From Candidatus Sulfotelmatobacter sp. (GTDB lineage Bacteria > Acidobacteriota > Terriglobia > Terriglobales > Acidobacteriaceae): a stretch of DNA of 64,000 bases. This document shows, in pieces, positions 50,843 through 61,156 of the stretch; within the stretch, counting starts at the first letter, position 1, and the number at the start of each line of letters is the position of its first letter. The position numbers were made by a program, and so were the translations under genes. The notes beneath the pieces are model-generated. The model did no database searches. It saw nothing but the letters and a program-made list of their open reading frames with translations, and was not told the origin of the DNA. The stretch lies in NCBI GenBank assembly GCA_025462865.1, contig JAOAPI010000029.1, positions 1 through 64,000 of the forward strand. The letters run 5' to 3'.

Positions 50843-51517
50843 TTGCCAAACTCCGGCGAAAATCCGTTGTACAATGCCGTCGGCCAAGAACCACGGCTGG
50901 CTGGACGGGAGATGCGGTTGATGCGAGTGCTCGACTTAGGCTGCGGACCGGGAAGCGATCTGGTTGCCTGGGATGTAACCGCTTCCGACGAGGTTACGGG
51001 CCTCGACATCAACATCAACAATCTTGCGATTGCAAAGGCACGTTTTCCCAAACGAAGCTATCTGCGGGGCGCCGGGGAATCTCTCCCCTTCGACGACCAC
51101 AGTTTCGATCGCATAATCTCCGGGGTTGCTCTCCCTTACATGAACATCCAGAAAGCCCTCGCGGAGATTTATCGCACCCTCGTCCCGGGTGGCGGATTGT
51201 CCCTCACCTTGCATGCCCCGGCTTTTACCTTGGCTGAACTTGTCCATCGCGCCATTCCCAAACCAGTCCCCACAATTTTTCGACTCTACGTAATGGCAAA
51301 TGGTGTGTATTTCCACTGCACTGGTAAGACTGTCGGATTCCTGAGAGGCAGGACGGAATCGTTTCAGACTGAGCGCGGAATGAGATCTGCGCTGGATCGT
51401 TTGGGATTCGAGAACCTTTCGTTCAGCTGGAAGAGGGGCCCGGCTGGTGCAATGTTTTTCGTGTCAGCAACAAAATCGAAAGCCGCGAGTTCTTCTCCCG
51501 CCATCCGCGCCGCCTGA
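50843..51517 (+). CDS. Class I SAM-dependent methyltransferase
   Basis: VLDLGCGPGSDLVAW, GLDININ, LPFDDHSFDRIIS. Confidence 0.9.
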   Translation: MPNSGENPLYNAVGQEPRLAGREMRLMRVLDLGCGPGSDLVAWDVTASDEVTGLDININNLAIAKARFPKRSYLRGAGESLPFDDHSFDRIISGVALPYMNIQKALAEIYRTLVPGGGLSLTLHAPAFTLAELVHRAIPKPVPTIFRLYVMANGVYFHCTGKTVGFLRGRTESFQTERGMRSALDRLGFENLSFSWKRGPAGAMFFVSATKSKAASSSPAIRAA

Positions 51518-51600
51518 ATCAGTAGTAAAATATCCCGTTACTTCAGCATCCCGACCGTGTCAGACAAACGACCTATCACTAACGACGAGGCCTCTTTCCC

Positions 51601-53577
51601 ATGTCCACGAAAGCCCTAGCCGATCTCCAGGCCAGCGCCATCGATTCCATCCTTCAGGAGCAGCGCACCTTCGAGCCGCCGCCCGAATTCAGTCAGAACG
51701 CCCACATCAAGAACGTCGCCGATTACGAACGCATCTACAAGGAATCGATCGACGATCCCGACAAATTTTGGAGCGGCATCGCCAACGAACTCCACTGGTT
51801 TAAAAAATGGGACAAGGTTCTCGAATGGAATTGCCCCTGGGCGAAATGGTTTGTCGGCGGCCAAACTAATATCTCTTACAACTGCCTCGACCGCCACGTC
51901 CAGACCGCGCGCAAAGATAAAGCCGCCATCATCTGGGAAAGCGAGCCTGGCGAGATTCGCAAACTCACTTACGCCGACCTCCATCGCGAAGTCCAGAAGT
52001 TCGCCAATGTCCTAAAGTCCCTTGGAGTGAAGAAGGGCGACCGCGTCGCCATCTACATGGGCATGACGCCCGAACTACCCATCGCCATGCTGGCCTGCGC
52101 CCGCATCGGCGCGCCTCACACCGTCGTCTTCGGCGGATTTTCTTCCAACGCGCTTATCGACCGCATCCACGACTGCGAGGCCAGCGCTGTCATCACGCAG
52201 GACGGATCCTACCGCCGCGGCGCCGAAGTGAAACTCTTTCCCGCCGTCGAAGAAGCGCTGAAGTCCTGCCCGTCCGTCAAAAACGTCATCATCTACAAGC
52301 GCACCGGAACTCCGATCAACATTCAGTCCGGCCGTGACCACTGGTGGCATGAGCAGATGGCGAATGCGTCCGACGTGTGTCCCGCCGAGCCTCTCGACGC
52401 CGAACACCCGCTCTACATTCTTTATACCTCCGGCACCACCGGCAAACCCAAGGGCGTAGTTCACACCACCGGCGGATATTCCGTCGGCACCTATCTCACC
52501 ACGAAATGGATCTTCGACCTCAAAGAGAAAGATATTTATTGGTGCACTGCCGACATTGGATGGGTCACCGGTCATAGCTACATCGTTTACGGTCCGCTGC
52601 AGAACGGCGCCACCAGCCTGATGTACGAAGGCGCTCCTAATCATCCCGAGCCCGACCGCTTCTGGTCGATCATCGAGCGCCACAAAGTAAACATCTTCTA
52701 CACAGCGCCCACGGCAATCCGCACCTTCGTCAAGTGGGGAAACCAGTGGCCGAAGAAACACGACATGAGCAGTCTGCGATTGCTGGGCACGGTCGGCGAG
52801 CCCATCAACCCTGAAGCCTGGATGTGGTACCGCGAAGTCATTGGCGGCAACCGCTGCCCGATCACCGACACTTGGTGGCAAACGGAAACCGGCCACATTA
52901 TGATTGCGCCCATCCCCGGCGCGATCCCGACCAAGCCCGGCTCTGCCACGAAACCATTCCCGGGCGTCGTCGCAGAAATCGTCACCATGGACGGGCAGCC
53001 GGTTCCTTTGGGCTCCGGCGGTTTCCTCGTAATCAAGCGCCCCTGGCCCGGGATGCTTCGCACGGTCTACGGCGATCCCGATCGCTACGTGAAAAATTAC
53101 TGGTCGCAGATTCCCGGCATGTATTTCACTGGCGACGGAGCGCGGCGAGATAAAGATGGATATTTCTGGATCATGGGACGCGTCGACGATGTGCTCAACG
53201 TCAGCGGCCATCGCCTCAGCACCATGGAAGTCGAGTCGGCTCTAGTTGCTCACGAAGCAGTCGCCGAAGCCGCAGTAGTCGGCCGCCCCGATGAGCTCAA
53301 AGGTCAGGCTATCTCTGCTTTCGTTACGCTCGAACACGGCCGCAAGCCTTCGAACGAACTGAAAGAAGAATTGCGCAAGTGGGTCGCGAAAGAAATCGGA
53401 GCGCTCGCCAAGCCCGACGACATCCGCTTTACGGACTCTTTACCTAAAACTCGCAGTGGAAAAATCATGCGCCGCCTGTTGCGTGAATTAGCCAGCAGCG
53501 GCGATGTGAAAGGCGATACCACGACCCTCGAAGATTTCGCAGTAATCGCAAGCCTGAAGGAGAGCGAGGAGGTTTAG
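51601..53577 (+). CDS. acs: Acetyl-CoA synthetase
   Basis: [62 protein letters not shown]. Confidence 0.98.
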   Translation: MSTKALADLQASAIDSILQEQRTFEPPPEFSQNAHIKNVADYERIYKESIDDPDKFWSGIANELHWFKKWDKVLEWNCPWAKWFVGGQTNISYNCLDRHVQTARKDKAAIIWESEPGEIRKLTYADLHREVQKFANVLKSLGVKKGDRVAIYMGMTPELPIAMLACARIGAPHTVVFGGFSSNALIDRIHDCEASAVITQDGSYRRGAEVKLFPAVEEALKSCPSVKNVIIYKRTGTPINIQSGRDHWWHEQMANASDVCPAEPLDAEHPLYILYTSGTTGKPKGVVHTTGGYSVGTYLTTKWIFDLKEKDIYWCTADIGWVTGHSYIVYGPLQNGATSLMYEGAPNHPEPDRFWSIIERHKVNIFYTAPTAIRTFVKWGNQWPKKHDMSSLRLLGTVGEPINPEAWMWYREVIGGNRCPITDTWWQTETGHIMIAPIPGAIPTKPGSATKPFPGVVAEIVTMDGQPVPLGSGGFLVIKRPWPGMLRTVYGDPDRYVKNYWSQIPGMYFTGDGARRDKDGYFWIMGRVDDVLNVSGHRLSTMEVESALVAHEAVAEAAVVGRPDELKGQAISAFVTLEHGRKPSNELKEELRKWVAKEIGALAKPDDIRFTDSLPKTRSGKIMRRLLRELASSGDVKGDTTTLEDFAVIASLKESEEV

Positions 53578-53706
53578 CGGTTCGCGAGCAATGAATGGAA
53601 GTACCCGAGACTGAGCCTCGTAGCTAGGAATTACTTCCGGCTTGCCCGTCGTCCGCTCGATTCAAAATCACTAGACTTGTGAGCCGAAACCTACGATAGT
53701 CTTGCC

Positions 53707-54504
53707 GTGAAACAAGCCTCTCCAATAAAATCCGCGGCACCGTCGACGTTTGGTGTCGCTGCTCGTCCCACTCTGCTGTTCGTGACAGCTTTTGCGCTCA
53801 ACATAAGCCCCCATGAAGCGGTGCACGCCCTGGTGAGCTATTGGCTCGGATTCAGTGCCACGCTCTTTCAGATGTGGGTAGATCCAGATGCTGCATCGGC
53901 AACGCCAATGCAGCTTGCTGTCATCGCCGCCGTCGGTCCAATTTTCAGCCTTGCAGTGGGAGCGATGAGTTGGCTGGCATACAAGAGGATGTATAAGTGG
54001 AGGCCGTCCGGTCTCTTTTTCTTGATGATGGCCATGGTGGGCATCTATTCTTTTCTGGGTCCCGTGGCTGGGGCGGCTTTTGGAGGTGACTTTAATATCG
54101 CGCTGACGTTCCTGGGAATATCGAGGATCATGCAGATTGGAGCTTCAGCAACCGGACTCGTACTGCTTTCGCTGTTTATGTTTTTTATGGGGATAGAACT
54201 ATCGTGGTGGGCACCCCTCAGCTTTAGCCGTGCGAAGACTGTTGTTAGCACGGCAGTGGCGCCGTGGCTGGTCGGGACCTTCCTCATCCTGCTCGTCTAT
54301 TGGCCACTACCAAAATTTTTGATTGGCTCGACTCTTTTTAGTTCCGCTTTCTGGGTATTTGCAGTTGCCGGAGCTTTATTTGGTTTTTCAAGGACGCGGA
54401 CTGCCCATCCAACGCCCTCACTGACGCGACCGGACCTTATAATCATGATTGCCGCGTTGATCATGGTGCGCATACTCGCGCACGGTATCCGCCTCGCCCA
54501 TTAG
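53707..54504 (+). CDS. Multi-TM membrane protein with HExxH motif (M50-like candidate)
   Basis: NISPHEAVHALVSYWLG (HEAVH) near the N-terminus; about six hydrophobic segments. Confidence 0.6.
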   Translation: MKQASPIKSAAPSTFGVAARPTLLFVTAFALNISPHEAVHALVSYWLGFSATLFQMWVDPDAASATPMQLAVIAAVGPIFSLAVGAMSWLAYKRMYKWRPSGLFFLMMAMVGIYSFLGPVAGAAFGGDFNIALTFLGISRIMQIGASATGLVLLSLFMFFMGIELSWWAPLSFSRAKTVVSTAVAPWLVGTFLILLVYWPLPKFLIGSTLFSSAFWVFAVAGALFGFSRTRTAHPTPSLTRPDLIIMIAALIMVRILAHGIRLAH

Positions 54505-54588
54505 TCCCACTTCACTCGAGACTGACCGACTGAAATAATGTCAGGGAGGACGATCCTCATAATCTAGAAATTACTTCTGGATTGCCCG

Positions 54589-54732
54589 TCACTCGCCGAA
54601 GATCCACCTCAGCGCTAGAAAATTCACCATTCCGCAATGAGGATGCAGCTTCGGATGCATCTCAGAGCAGTTCTTACAGGGCTTCGTAGCCGTCGTCTTC
54701 ACAAAATGCGACAAACAATGACGATTGGGCAC
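54589..54732 (-). CDS. Cys/His-rich micro-ORF (47 aa)
   Basis: GTG-start reading MPNRHCLSHFVKTTATKPCKNCSEMHPKLHPHCGMVNFLALRWIFGE, directly after the kinase stop. Confidence 0.4.
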   Translation of the reverse strand: MPNRHCLSHFVKTTATKPCKNCSEMHPKLHPHCGMVNFLALRWIFGE

Positions 54733-54748
54733 AGAGCATCTGAGGACG

Positions 54749-56797
54749 TTATGCGTGCGCTGCGCCCGTGGCAGGCAGCGTGAACTGAAAAGTTGCGCCG
54801 CTTCCGGGACAACCGGTGGCCCACAAGCGGCCGCCATGCGATTCAATGATCGACCGGCTGATGGGCAGCCCCATACCAGTCCCGTCATCCTTGGTCGTAA
54901 AGAATGCCTTGAAGATCTCTTCCCCCTTCTCCTGCGGCAATCCTACACCGGTATCGCTGACCGAGATCAGCAGTTCAGCATTACCGGCTTCCAACTTGAT
55001 GGTAAGCTCACCTCCACCGGTCGTTTCCTTCATGGCATCGATGGCGTTAAGCATAAGGTTCATCAAAACCTGCTGCAGTTGGATACGGTCTGCCATCACC
55101 TTCGGAAGACCCTCAGCAAGCTCGGTGCGAATTGCGATCGAATAGCGGCTGGCCTCGCTGCGCAGCAGGACAATCATTTCTCGAATGAGTTCATTTACAT
55201 CCACTAATTCCCGCTGTAGCGCGCCCTTCTTGAACAGCGAGCTGATTCTGCTAATGATATCCGCCGCTCGCGTTACGTCTTTGACGATTCTCGATGCGGC
55301 TTCGCATGCCTCTGCGACGTCGGGCTCATCGCGACGAAGCCAGCGCAAGCAGGTTTTAGCGTTTGTTACTGCTGCGGAAATCGGCTGCCTTATCTCGTGT
55401 GCGAGCGACGCCGTCAACTCGCCCATCGTCGTCACCCGGCTTAGATGAGCGAGATCAGCCTGTACTAGGCGCAACCTCTCGCGCTCTTCATCCGCCTGCT
55501 TGCGTTCAGTCACGTCGATGGATGTACCGACATATTCCAGGAGATTGCCGGATGTGTTGCGAATGGGATGGCCTGTTGAGCGAATGTTCCTAATCGCTCC
55601 GTCTGGAAGAACGATTCTGAACTCCACGTCAAAGTGGGAGCCTTCCTCCGGCCTTTCAAGAAAGACTTCTCTCCGCACCCGGTCTCGATCCTCTGGATGA
55701 ACGCGCTGGTAAAACGCTTCGTCTGAGGGTATCCCGGTTTCCGGATCGAAGCCAAACAGCCGGAAATTCTCCTGTGACCAGTACACGCTCTGTCGAGATG
55801 CCACGTTCCACGCCCAACTGCCTGTACGGGTCAACCTCTGGGCATCAGTTAAGTACCCTTCGCTCCGCCGCAGCGCCTCTTCCGAATGCTTTGCTGCGGT
55901 GATGTCCATTACCGCTCCAACGTACTCGAGTTCCTTCGACTGATATCCTTCGGCATGGCCCACAATATAGACATGTTTAACGGCGCCATCCGGCATCAAC
56001 AACCGATGTTCAAAATCAAAATCTTTCCCAGCTTGCGCAGCACGCTCGATGGTCTCTTTCACGAAGATCGCGTCGTCCGGATGTACCCGTTGGAAGATAA
56101 GGTCGAGGGACGGTGTCGCCGCGCGAGCGCATTCGAAGATTCGAAATGTTTCTTCTGACCAAATGATCTCGCCGGTAGCGACCCTCCAGCCAAAACTCCC
56201 GCTATGACTCAGCCTTTGCGCTTCCGCCAAATACGCCTGGCTGTGCCGAAGCGCAGCCTGGGTCAGCTTTCGTTCAGAGTTCTCCGTGCGCAATTCCTCA
56301 TTGATTCTCTCGAGTTCCTCAACACTTGTACTCAGATCATCTCGCGCCCGCTTGAGTGATTCGGTGGTGCTCCTTTGCGAGGCGGTAAGGAAGCCCATTA
56401 TTAGCGCTGACACCACGAAGATGATCAGACGCGGCAGTTGCCTCGAATCTAAATAGAACGTATGGGTCGGCGACAAAAAGAAATAATCAAATGCCAGAGC
56501 CGAGACGGTGACCCCAAGCAAACCCTGCCTGAAGCCACCAAACCAGGCGCTGAATATGATGGCGCAGAAAAACACCGATGCGAAGGCCTCGGAGTGCCAG
56601 AAATGCCACAACACCCATGCAACGATAACCGCTGAAGCAATCGAAACGAGAGTGACGGTATACTTCACACCCGAAGGAGGATTGGTCCAGTAATTCGCTT
56701 TAGACCTAGGCATTTTCTGCTTCGTCATAAGTAACGGCATCGCCGGCGACGTAGGCTGAACTAAAGATTGCACCGCACCGTGTTTTTGCAGCTCCAT
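54749..56797 (-). CDS. Sensor histidine kinase with DUF4118-like TM region and PAS domains
   Basis: KdpD-like TM bundle; repeated PAS; ASLAHEIRQPISAAVTNAKTCLRWL; GTGMGLPISRSIIESHGG. Confidence 0.93.
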   Translation of the reverse strand: MELQKHGAVQSLVQPTSPAMPLLMTKQKMPRSKANYWTNPPSGVKYTVTLVSIASAVIVAWVLWHFWHSEAFASVFFCAIIFSAWFGGFRQGLLGVTVSALAFDYFFLSPTHTFYLDSRQLPRLIIFVVSALIMGFLTASQRSTTESLKRARDDLSTSVEELERINEELRTENSERKLTQAALRHSQAYLAEAQRLSHSGSFGWRVATGEIIWSEETFRIFECARAATPSLDLIFQRVHPDDAIFVKETIERAAQAGKDFDFEHRLLMPDGAVKHVYIVGHAEGYQSKELEYVGAVMDITAAKHSEEALRRSEGYLTDAQRLTRTGSWAWNVASRQSVYWSQENFRLFGFDPETGIPSDEAFYQRVHPEDRDRVRREVFLERPEEGSHFDVEFRIVLPDGAIRNIRSTGHPIRNTSGNLLEYVGTSIDVTERKQADEERERLRLVQADLAHLSRVTTMGELTASLAHEIRQPISAAVTNAKTCLRWLRRDEPDVAEACEAASRIVKDVTRAADIISRISSLFKKGALQRELVDVNELIREMIVLLRSEASRYSIAIRTELAEGLPKVMADRIQLQQVLMNLMLNAIDAMKETTGGGELTIKLEAGNAELLISVSDTGVGLPQEKGEEIFKAFFTTKDDGTGMGLPISRSIIESHGGRLWATGCPGSGATFQFTLPATGAAHA

Positions 56798-57181
56798 AAC
56801 GTACTGCCACGCAATTCAACACTCTATCCACCACACTCTATGCCCTACTCCTGAATGACGCTATATGCGTTTACCAAACTGGTCAAACGCCCATATCGTC
56901 GGGAGGCTCAGGAAGTCGGATTGATTTCGGAAGAGGTCGCACATGCGACTGTGTCCGTCCGTATGCAGATTGTTTCACACTGTTGACGAACAGCTGAATA
57001 GGTGTATGATCGGTGCCGTTTTTGAGCGAAGTGGCGATTCCAGTTCCATGTGCAGCCGCTAACTCAGCCGGATCAATGCGCGAGCGTTGACACACTTTCC
57101 TTTTTGCAACCCGCGCATGGTCGTCCCCGGGGTCCGCGTCAGGCACGACGAAAAAACTCGCAAGCGAAAGAGGTTCCCCGT

Positions 57182-58045
57182 ATGAAACTCTTGAGATTGT
57201 TCTTACTATTCGCGGGTGCGGCTTGCTCTTGCACGGCGGTTGCCCAAAATATCAACCCACCAGCGACGTTTTTCTCATTTGACTTCCCCGGCGCTACAAA
57301 CACCCAGGCCACTGCCATCAACATCGGTGGCAAGATCGTAGGACGCTACATCAGCAGCGACGGAGTGCAGCATGGGTTTCTGCTGAACGGAACCCAGTAC
57401 AAGTCGATCGATATTGCCGGCGCGACCTTCACCGATGTGACCTGGATCAACCGCTACGACCAGATCAGTGGAACCTACGCATCTAGCGACAGCAAGACTC
57501 ACGCCTTTGTGTTGACTCCTGGTGTCTTTACCAGGATTGACTACCCCGGTGCTCAAACTACGCTCGGGTTTGGCGTCGGCGATAACGGCGAGGTTGCAGG
57601 AATCGCATTTCCCAACAACGTACTGACGGGCTATCTTCTCAAACAGGGCGCTTTTAATGTGATTGCGTTTCCCGGCGCCTCGGCTACGCTTCCCACGATT
57701 GTTGTGGGACAGCGCATCGCCGGTGGCTACTCTATCGGGACAGTGAACGCAGGCTTTCTGCTCAGCGACGGTACTTACAAGTCGATCACCTGCCCCGGCG
57801 GCAGCAACGTATTTCTCAGCGGCATGGACCCGGCAGGCGATATGGTCGGCGGGGTCAATACCCCGGATGGAAAGCAGCATGGTCTTCTGGTCCGGAATGG
57901 AAATTGCATTCTGGTCGATTTCCCGGGCGGTACGAATGCTTATGCGAACGGCATCGCCACCGGAGGCAACATCGTCGGCCGATATACCGACGCTGCCGGT
58001 AACGTTCACGGCTTTCTCGCCGTTGGGGTCGGCGCAGCGAAGTAG
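57182..58045 (+). CDS. Secreted HAF-repeat-type extracellular protein
   Basis: Signal peptide; repeated FDFPGA.../IVGRY.../G.VHGFL units. Confidence 0.8.
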   Translation: MKLLRLFLLFAGAACSCTAVAQNINPPATFFSFDFPGATNTQATAINIGGKIVGRYISSDGVQHGFLLNGTQYKSIDIAGATFTDVTWINRYDQISGTYASSDSKTHAFVLTPGVFTRIDYPGAQTTLGFGVGDNGEVAGIAFPNNVLTGYLLKQGAFNVIAFPGASATLPTIVVGQRIAGGYSIGTVNAGFLLSDGTYKSITCPGGSNVFLSGMDPAGDMVGGVNTPDGKQHGLLVRNGNCILVDFPGGTNAYANGIATGGNIVGRYTDAAGNVHGFLAVGVGAAK

Positions 58046-58079
58046 AGCTTGCTGGTCCGCGACCTCATCCGGATCCGGA

Positions 58080-58721
58080 CTATTTGTCCGCTTGCTTGTG
58101 ATGCCGTCGTTCTTCCTCGAATATCGGATTGCTCTTCAAATGCTCGGGAAAGTGTTTCTCGTAGCTCGCCAGGCTGGGACAAATAAAGTGGTGCGCATGG
58201 GTGAACCCGAAGGAATGCATTTCGTTCATGGCTTCCTCGGCGGTCCATCCTTCTTCGGCCATCCGGTAGGCCGCGACCATCATCCCCGTGCGGTCGTCTC
58301 CCAGGCGGCAATGCACAAAAATCTTCTTACCTTTGTTCTCGTGCACCACCTTTAAAAACTTGGCAAACACTTCATCCTTCGGCCAGGGACAGTGCCAGGG
58401 AATCGCAACATATTTCATTCCCAGACGTTCCACTTCTCTTCTTTCGTGCTTGCTGTCGGCGTGCGTATCCACCACAACGTTCACGCCAACTTTTTTCAGC
58501 GCTTTCAATCCTTCGGCGCTGAGCAGGCCTCCGCGATAAAGCGTCGGCGTGACCTCTCCAAAATTAGGAACGCCTTTGTCGTCTAACCTGCGCCCAATCG
58601 CGCGCGCGGTCGGAGATTGGGTCTCTTGCTTGGTCTGAGGACCTCCCGCATCCACCCGCACCACGACGACAAAAAATAAAAGGAAAAATAGAAAGCTGGT
58701 TACGCGAAACCAAGGGGCCAT
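58080..58721 (-). CDS. Dual-specificity/tyrosine phosphatase-like protein with signal anchor
   Basis: KKIFVHCRLGDDRTGMMVAAYRM (CX5R P-loop). Confidence 0.9.
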   Translation of the reverse strand: MAPWFRVTSFLFFLLFFVVVVRVDAGGPQTKQETQSPTARAIGRRLDDKGVPNFGEVTPTLYRGGLLSAEGLKALKKVGVNVVVDTHADSKHERREVERLGMKYVAIPWHCPWPKDEVFAKFLKVVHENKGKKIFVHCRLGDDRTGMMVAAYRMAEEGWTAEEAMNEMHSFGFTHAHHFICPSLASYEKHFPEHLKSNPIFEEERRHHKQADK

Positions 58722-58807
58722 AAGGGCAGTCGTACGCCATCCACATCATAACTGCTTCATCGGATATGAAAATGGCGATTGAGGTTCGCGCTATTCGGGG
58801 AAGGGAA

Positions 58808-58975
58808 TCAGCGTGGAGCAGGGCCGGAAGCACGGGACTCTTTCTGGAGGTCTTCTTTTTTCTCCCGCAGCAGGCGATCGAGTTCCTCCACCAGCAGATG
58901 AAACTTTTCGGGATCTTGCTCTACCGCGGCTTGCGCGCATAGTTCCATCCAGCGTTCTTTCTTCTCGCCCTGCAT
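58808..58975 (-). CDS. Small conserved protein, xELCAxA...VEEL family member C
   Basis: RWMELCAQAAVEQDPEKFHLLVEELDRLLREKKEDLQK. Confidence 0.7.
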   Translation of the reverse strand: MQGEKKERWMELCAQAAVEQDPEKFHLLVEELDRLLREKKEDLQKESRASGPAPR

Positions 58976-59146
58976 TTTCAGCCTCCAAACTTTCAAGAGG
59001 TAACGCGAGATACTAGAACGGAACGGGATTATTTTTCAAGATCCAAAACACCTTCGTCCGACACCGACAATCCCTCGAAGTCCATGAACCCGTTAAGTGC
59101 GCCAGCGGACCGACAAGCATGCCGGGGTCTGCTATTCCAGAATTAA

Positions 59147-59214
59147 GGGTGCCCGACGAACAGGGGTGCCCGACGAACAGGGGTGCCCGACGAACACGGG
59201 TGCCCGACGAGAGG
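59147..59214 (+). repeat. Four tandem copies of a 17-bp unit
   Basis: gggtgcccgacgaacag repeated four times, last copy diverged at the 3' end. Confidence 0.95.
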
Positions 59215-59220
59215 CTGGCG

Positions 59221-59478
59221 ATGTCTAACTCAACGGGGAACTTTTCAGGTAGCAGTGCGTCAGGACCAAGATGGCGCGAATTCTACCAAGCGGCCATGTT
59301 GGAACTGGACGATGCCAAAATGTCCCAGCGAATTTCTGATGCGCGTCATGCCATTCTAGGTCGCGCCGAGGAAATCTTAACCGGCTTGCCCACTGATGAG
59401 CGCGTCGCTCTCAACGACGCACTCAACGCTCTACGAGTGCTCGAGCAGACAACGGCCAAGCGTACGCCTGCGGCATAA
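59221..59478 (+). CDS. Small hypothetical protein, possible divergent member D of the small family
   Basis: PRWREFYQAAMLELDDAKMSQRISDARHAILGRAEEI. Confidence 0.55.
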   Translation: MSNSTGNFSGSSASGPRWREFYQAAMLELDDAKMSQRISDARHAILGRAEEILTGLPTDERVALNDALNALRVLEQTTAKRTPAA

Positions 59479-59628
59479 ATGGCGAATGGACTACACAAGT
59501 TTCGTTGCCGCTGATTCCTTGCGTTCACCGTACACCGTATGATGTCGAACATCCAACTGGGGAGAATCGCTCTATAGTTCCGGAATAGCTCCGCGACCCA
59601 ACGCGGCGACTCTGAACTTCTCTGAAAA

Positions 59629-59829
59629 ATGACCGAAAAACAGCATCGCTGCCCCTATTGCATCGTTGCCGGGCAGTTCCATCCCTTGGACGTGGTGGCA
59701 GACAGTCGATTGATCTGCCAAAATTGCGGGCACACCATTTTCCCCAACGACGCAGCGTTCAGATGTCCGTGCCCAAAATGTTTGAAAATTGATTCTTCTC
59801 TCAAAGTCCGCCGCTCGCGGCGTCGCTGA
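59629..59829 (+). CDS. Small zinc-ribbon protein
   Basis: CPYC...CQNCGH...CPCPKC. Confidence 0.6.
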   Translation: MTEKQHRCPYCIVAGQFHPLDVVADSRLICQNCGHTIFPNDAAFRCPCPKCLKIDSSLKVRRSRRR

Positions 59830-59868
59830 TCTCGCGCTATGCGGTTTGCACGCAGATGTCTCGCCGCG

Positions 59869-60237
59869 TCAGGCGCAGGCCCGTTTCAGTGCGGTAAGCA
59901 GATGCTCGCTGAGCATCTCGCATTTTGAAACTACGTCTGCAATGCCGCTGGCCCGGGCTTCTTTCAGTAGTTGCTCGGAACTGTGGACGGTAAACATGAT
60001 CAGCGCCGTCTGCGGCGCGATTTGCCTGATCTGGCGGGCGGCTTCCAATCCGTTCATTACTGGCATTTGCAAATCAAGAATCACAATATCGGGTCGCAGT
60101 TCCTCGACACCCTCCACTGCCACTTTCCCATTCTCCGCCTCCCCGCATATCTCCCATTCGGACTCTTGCTCTAGCCATGATCGCAGCAAATGGCGAATGA
60201 GCTTGTTGTCGTCGACAATGAGGATACGGTGAGACAA
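59869..60237 (-). CDS. Single-domain response regulator
   Basis: RILIVDDNKLIRHLLRSWLE...DIVILDLQMPVMNGLEAARQI...MFTVHSS. Confidence 0.92.
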   Translation of the reverse strand: MSHRILIVDDNKLIRHLLRSWLEQESEWEICGEAENGKVAVEGVEELRPDIVILDLQMPVMNGLEAARQIRQIAPQTALIMFTVHSSEQLLKEARASGIADVVSKCEMLSEHLLTALKRACA

Positions 60238-60457
60238 CGCGCGCCCGCTTTCTCCTTGGCAGGCTGCAGGCCGGGCTTTCTCAATGGCTCGACGGCGACG
60301 AGGAAGGAGTTTCTAGAGTAGTTCCACCAGAACCTAAAACGCTATACAGTATATGCCGTACGCTACCGTACGTTCTTTTGTGCGTCATCGACCTGACGGC
60401 GGTTCCATTTTGGGCCGAGTTTCCCATCTCCGCTAGCGCTTTCAGCCTGGCGAGCTC

Positions 60458-61012
60458 TCACAAGTCGCGCGGCCCGCTGTTCAATTCGCTTCCCGGCGGC
60501 GCTTCATTCAGTAACGAATGCAAGTCAAGCCGGCGCGTGTACATCTCCAGCCGCCCGTCCGGGGTCCGCGGCCATTTCTCCTGCGGCTTGTCGCAATAAA
60601 GTTCCACGCCGTTTTCATCCGGATCGTTCAGGTAGATCGACTCGCTCACGCCGTGGTCCGCCGCACCTTGCAACGGAATTTTCGCCGCCATCACTCTGCG
60701 CAACGCCGTCGCCAGCGCTGCGCGCGTCGGATAAACAATCGCCGTATGATACAGCCCTGTGCTTCCCGCCGGTGGCGGCGACCCTCCCAGGCTCTCCCAG
60801 GTATTCAACGCGATGTGATGATGGTAGCCGCCCGCCGACAAAAACACTGCGCCTTCCCCGTATCGCTGCGTCACCTCAAGCCCAAGCACTCCAGAGTAAA
60901 ATCGCACCGACCGCTGCAAATCAGAAACCTTCAAATGGACGTGCCCAATATGCACTTTCGGATCGGCCACATACTTCGCGCTCATCGCTGAATCATCTTC
61001 TGATTGGTCCAT
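60458..61012 (-). CDS. VOC/glyoxalase family protein
   Basis: HIGHVHLKVSDLQRSVRFYSGVLGLEV...YHHHIALNTW...YLNDPDENGVELYCD. Confidence 0.92.
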   Translation of the reverse strand: MDQSEDDSAMSAKYVADPKVHIGHVHLKVSDLQRSVRFYSGVLGLEVTQRYGEGAVFLSAGGYHHHIALNTWESLGGSPPPAGSTGLYHTAIVYPTRAALATALRRVMAAKIPLQGAADHGVSESIYLNDPDENGVELYCDKPQEKWPRTPDGRLEMYTRRLDLHSLLNEAPPGSELNSGPRDL

Positions 61013-61156
61013 AAAATTGACCTCAAGTACGCCTCGAAAATCCCCGCATTATAGCGGACGCCCCAGCAGGGAAGCCTTCTTCCTCACAACCTCACAGGCT
61101 TCTATGCCATCGAATATTGGCCACCTTCTGTGAATTCCTACATTTGAGGTTGAGTC

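Noticed and set aside
59147-59214. Possible CRISPR array
   Set aside because: Units are contiguous 17-mers with no spacers and there are no cas genes in the window
60352-60373. cgtacgctaccgtacg palindrome as a regulatory site
   Set aside because: Short palindrome with no associated regulator or recurrence that I could see
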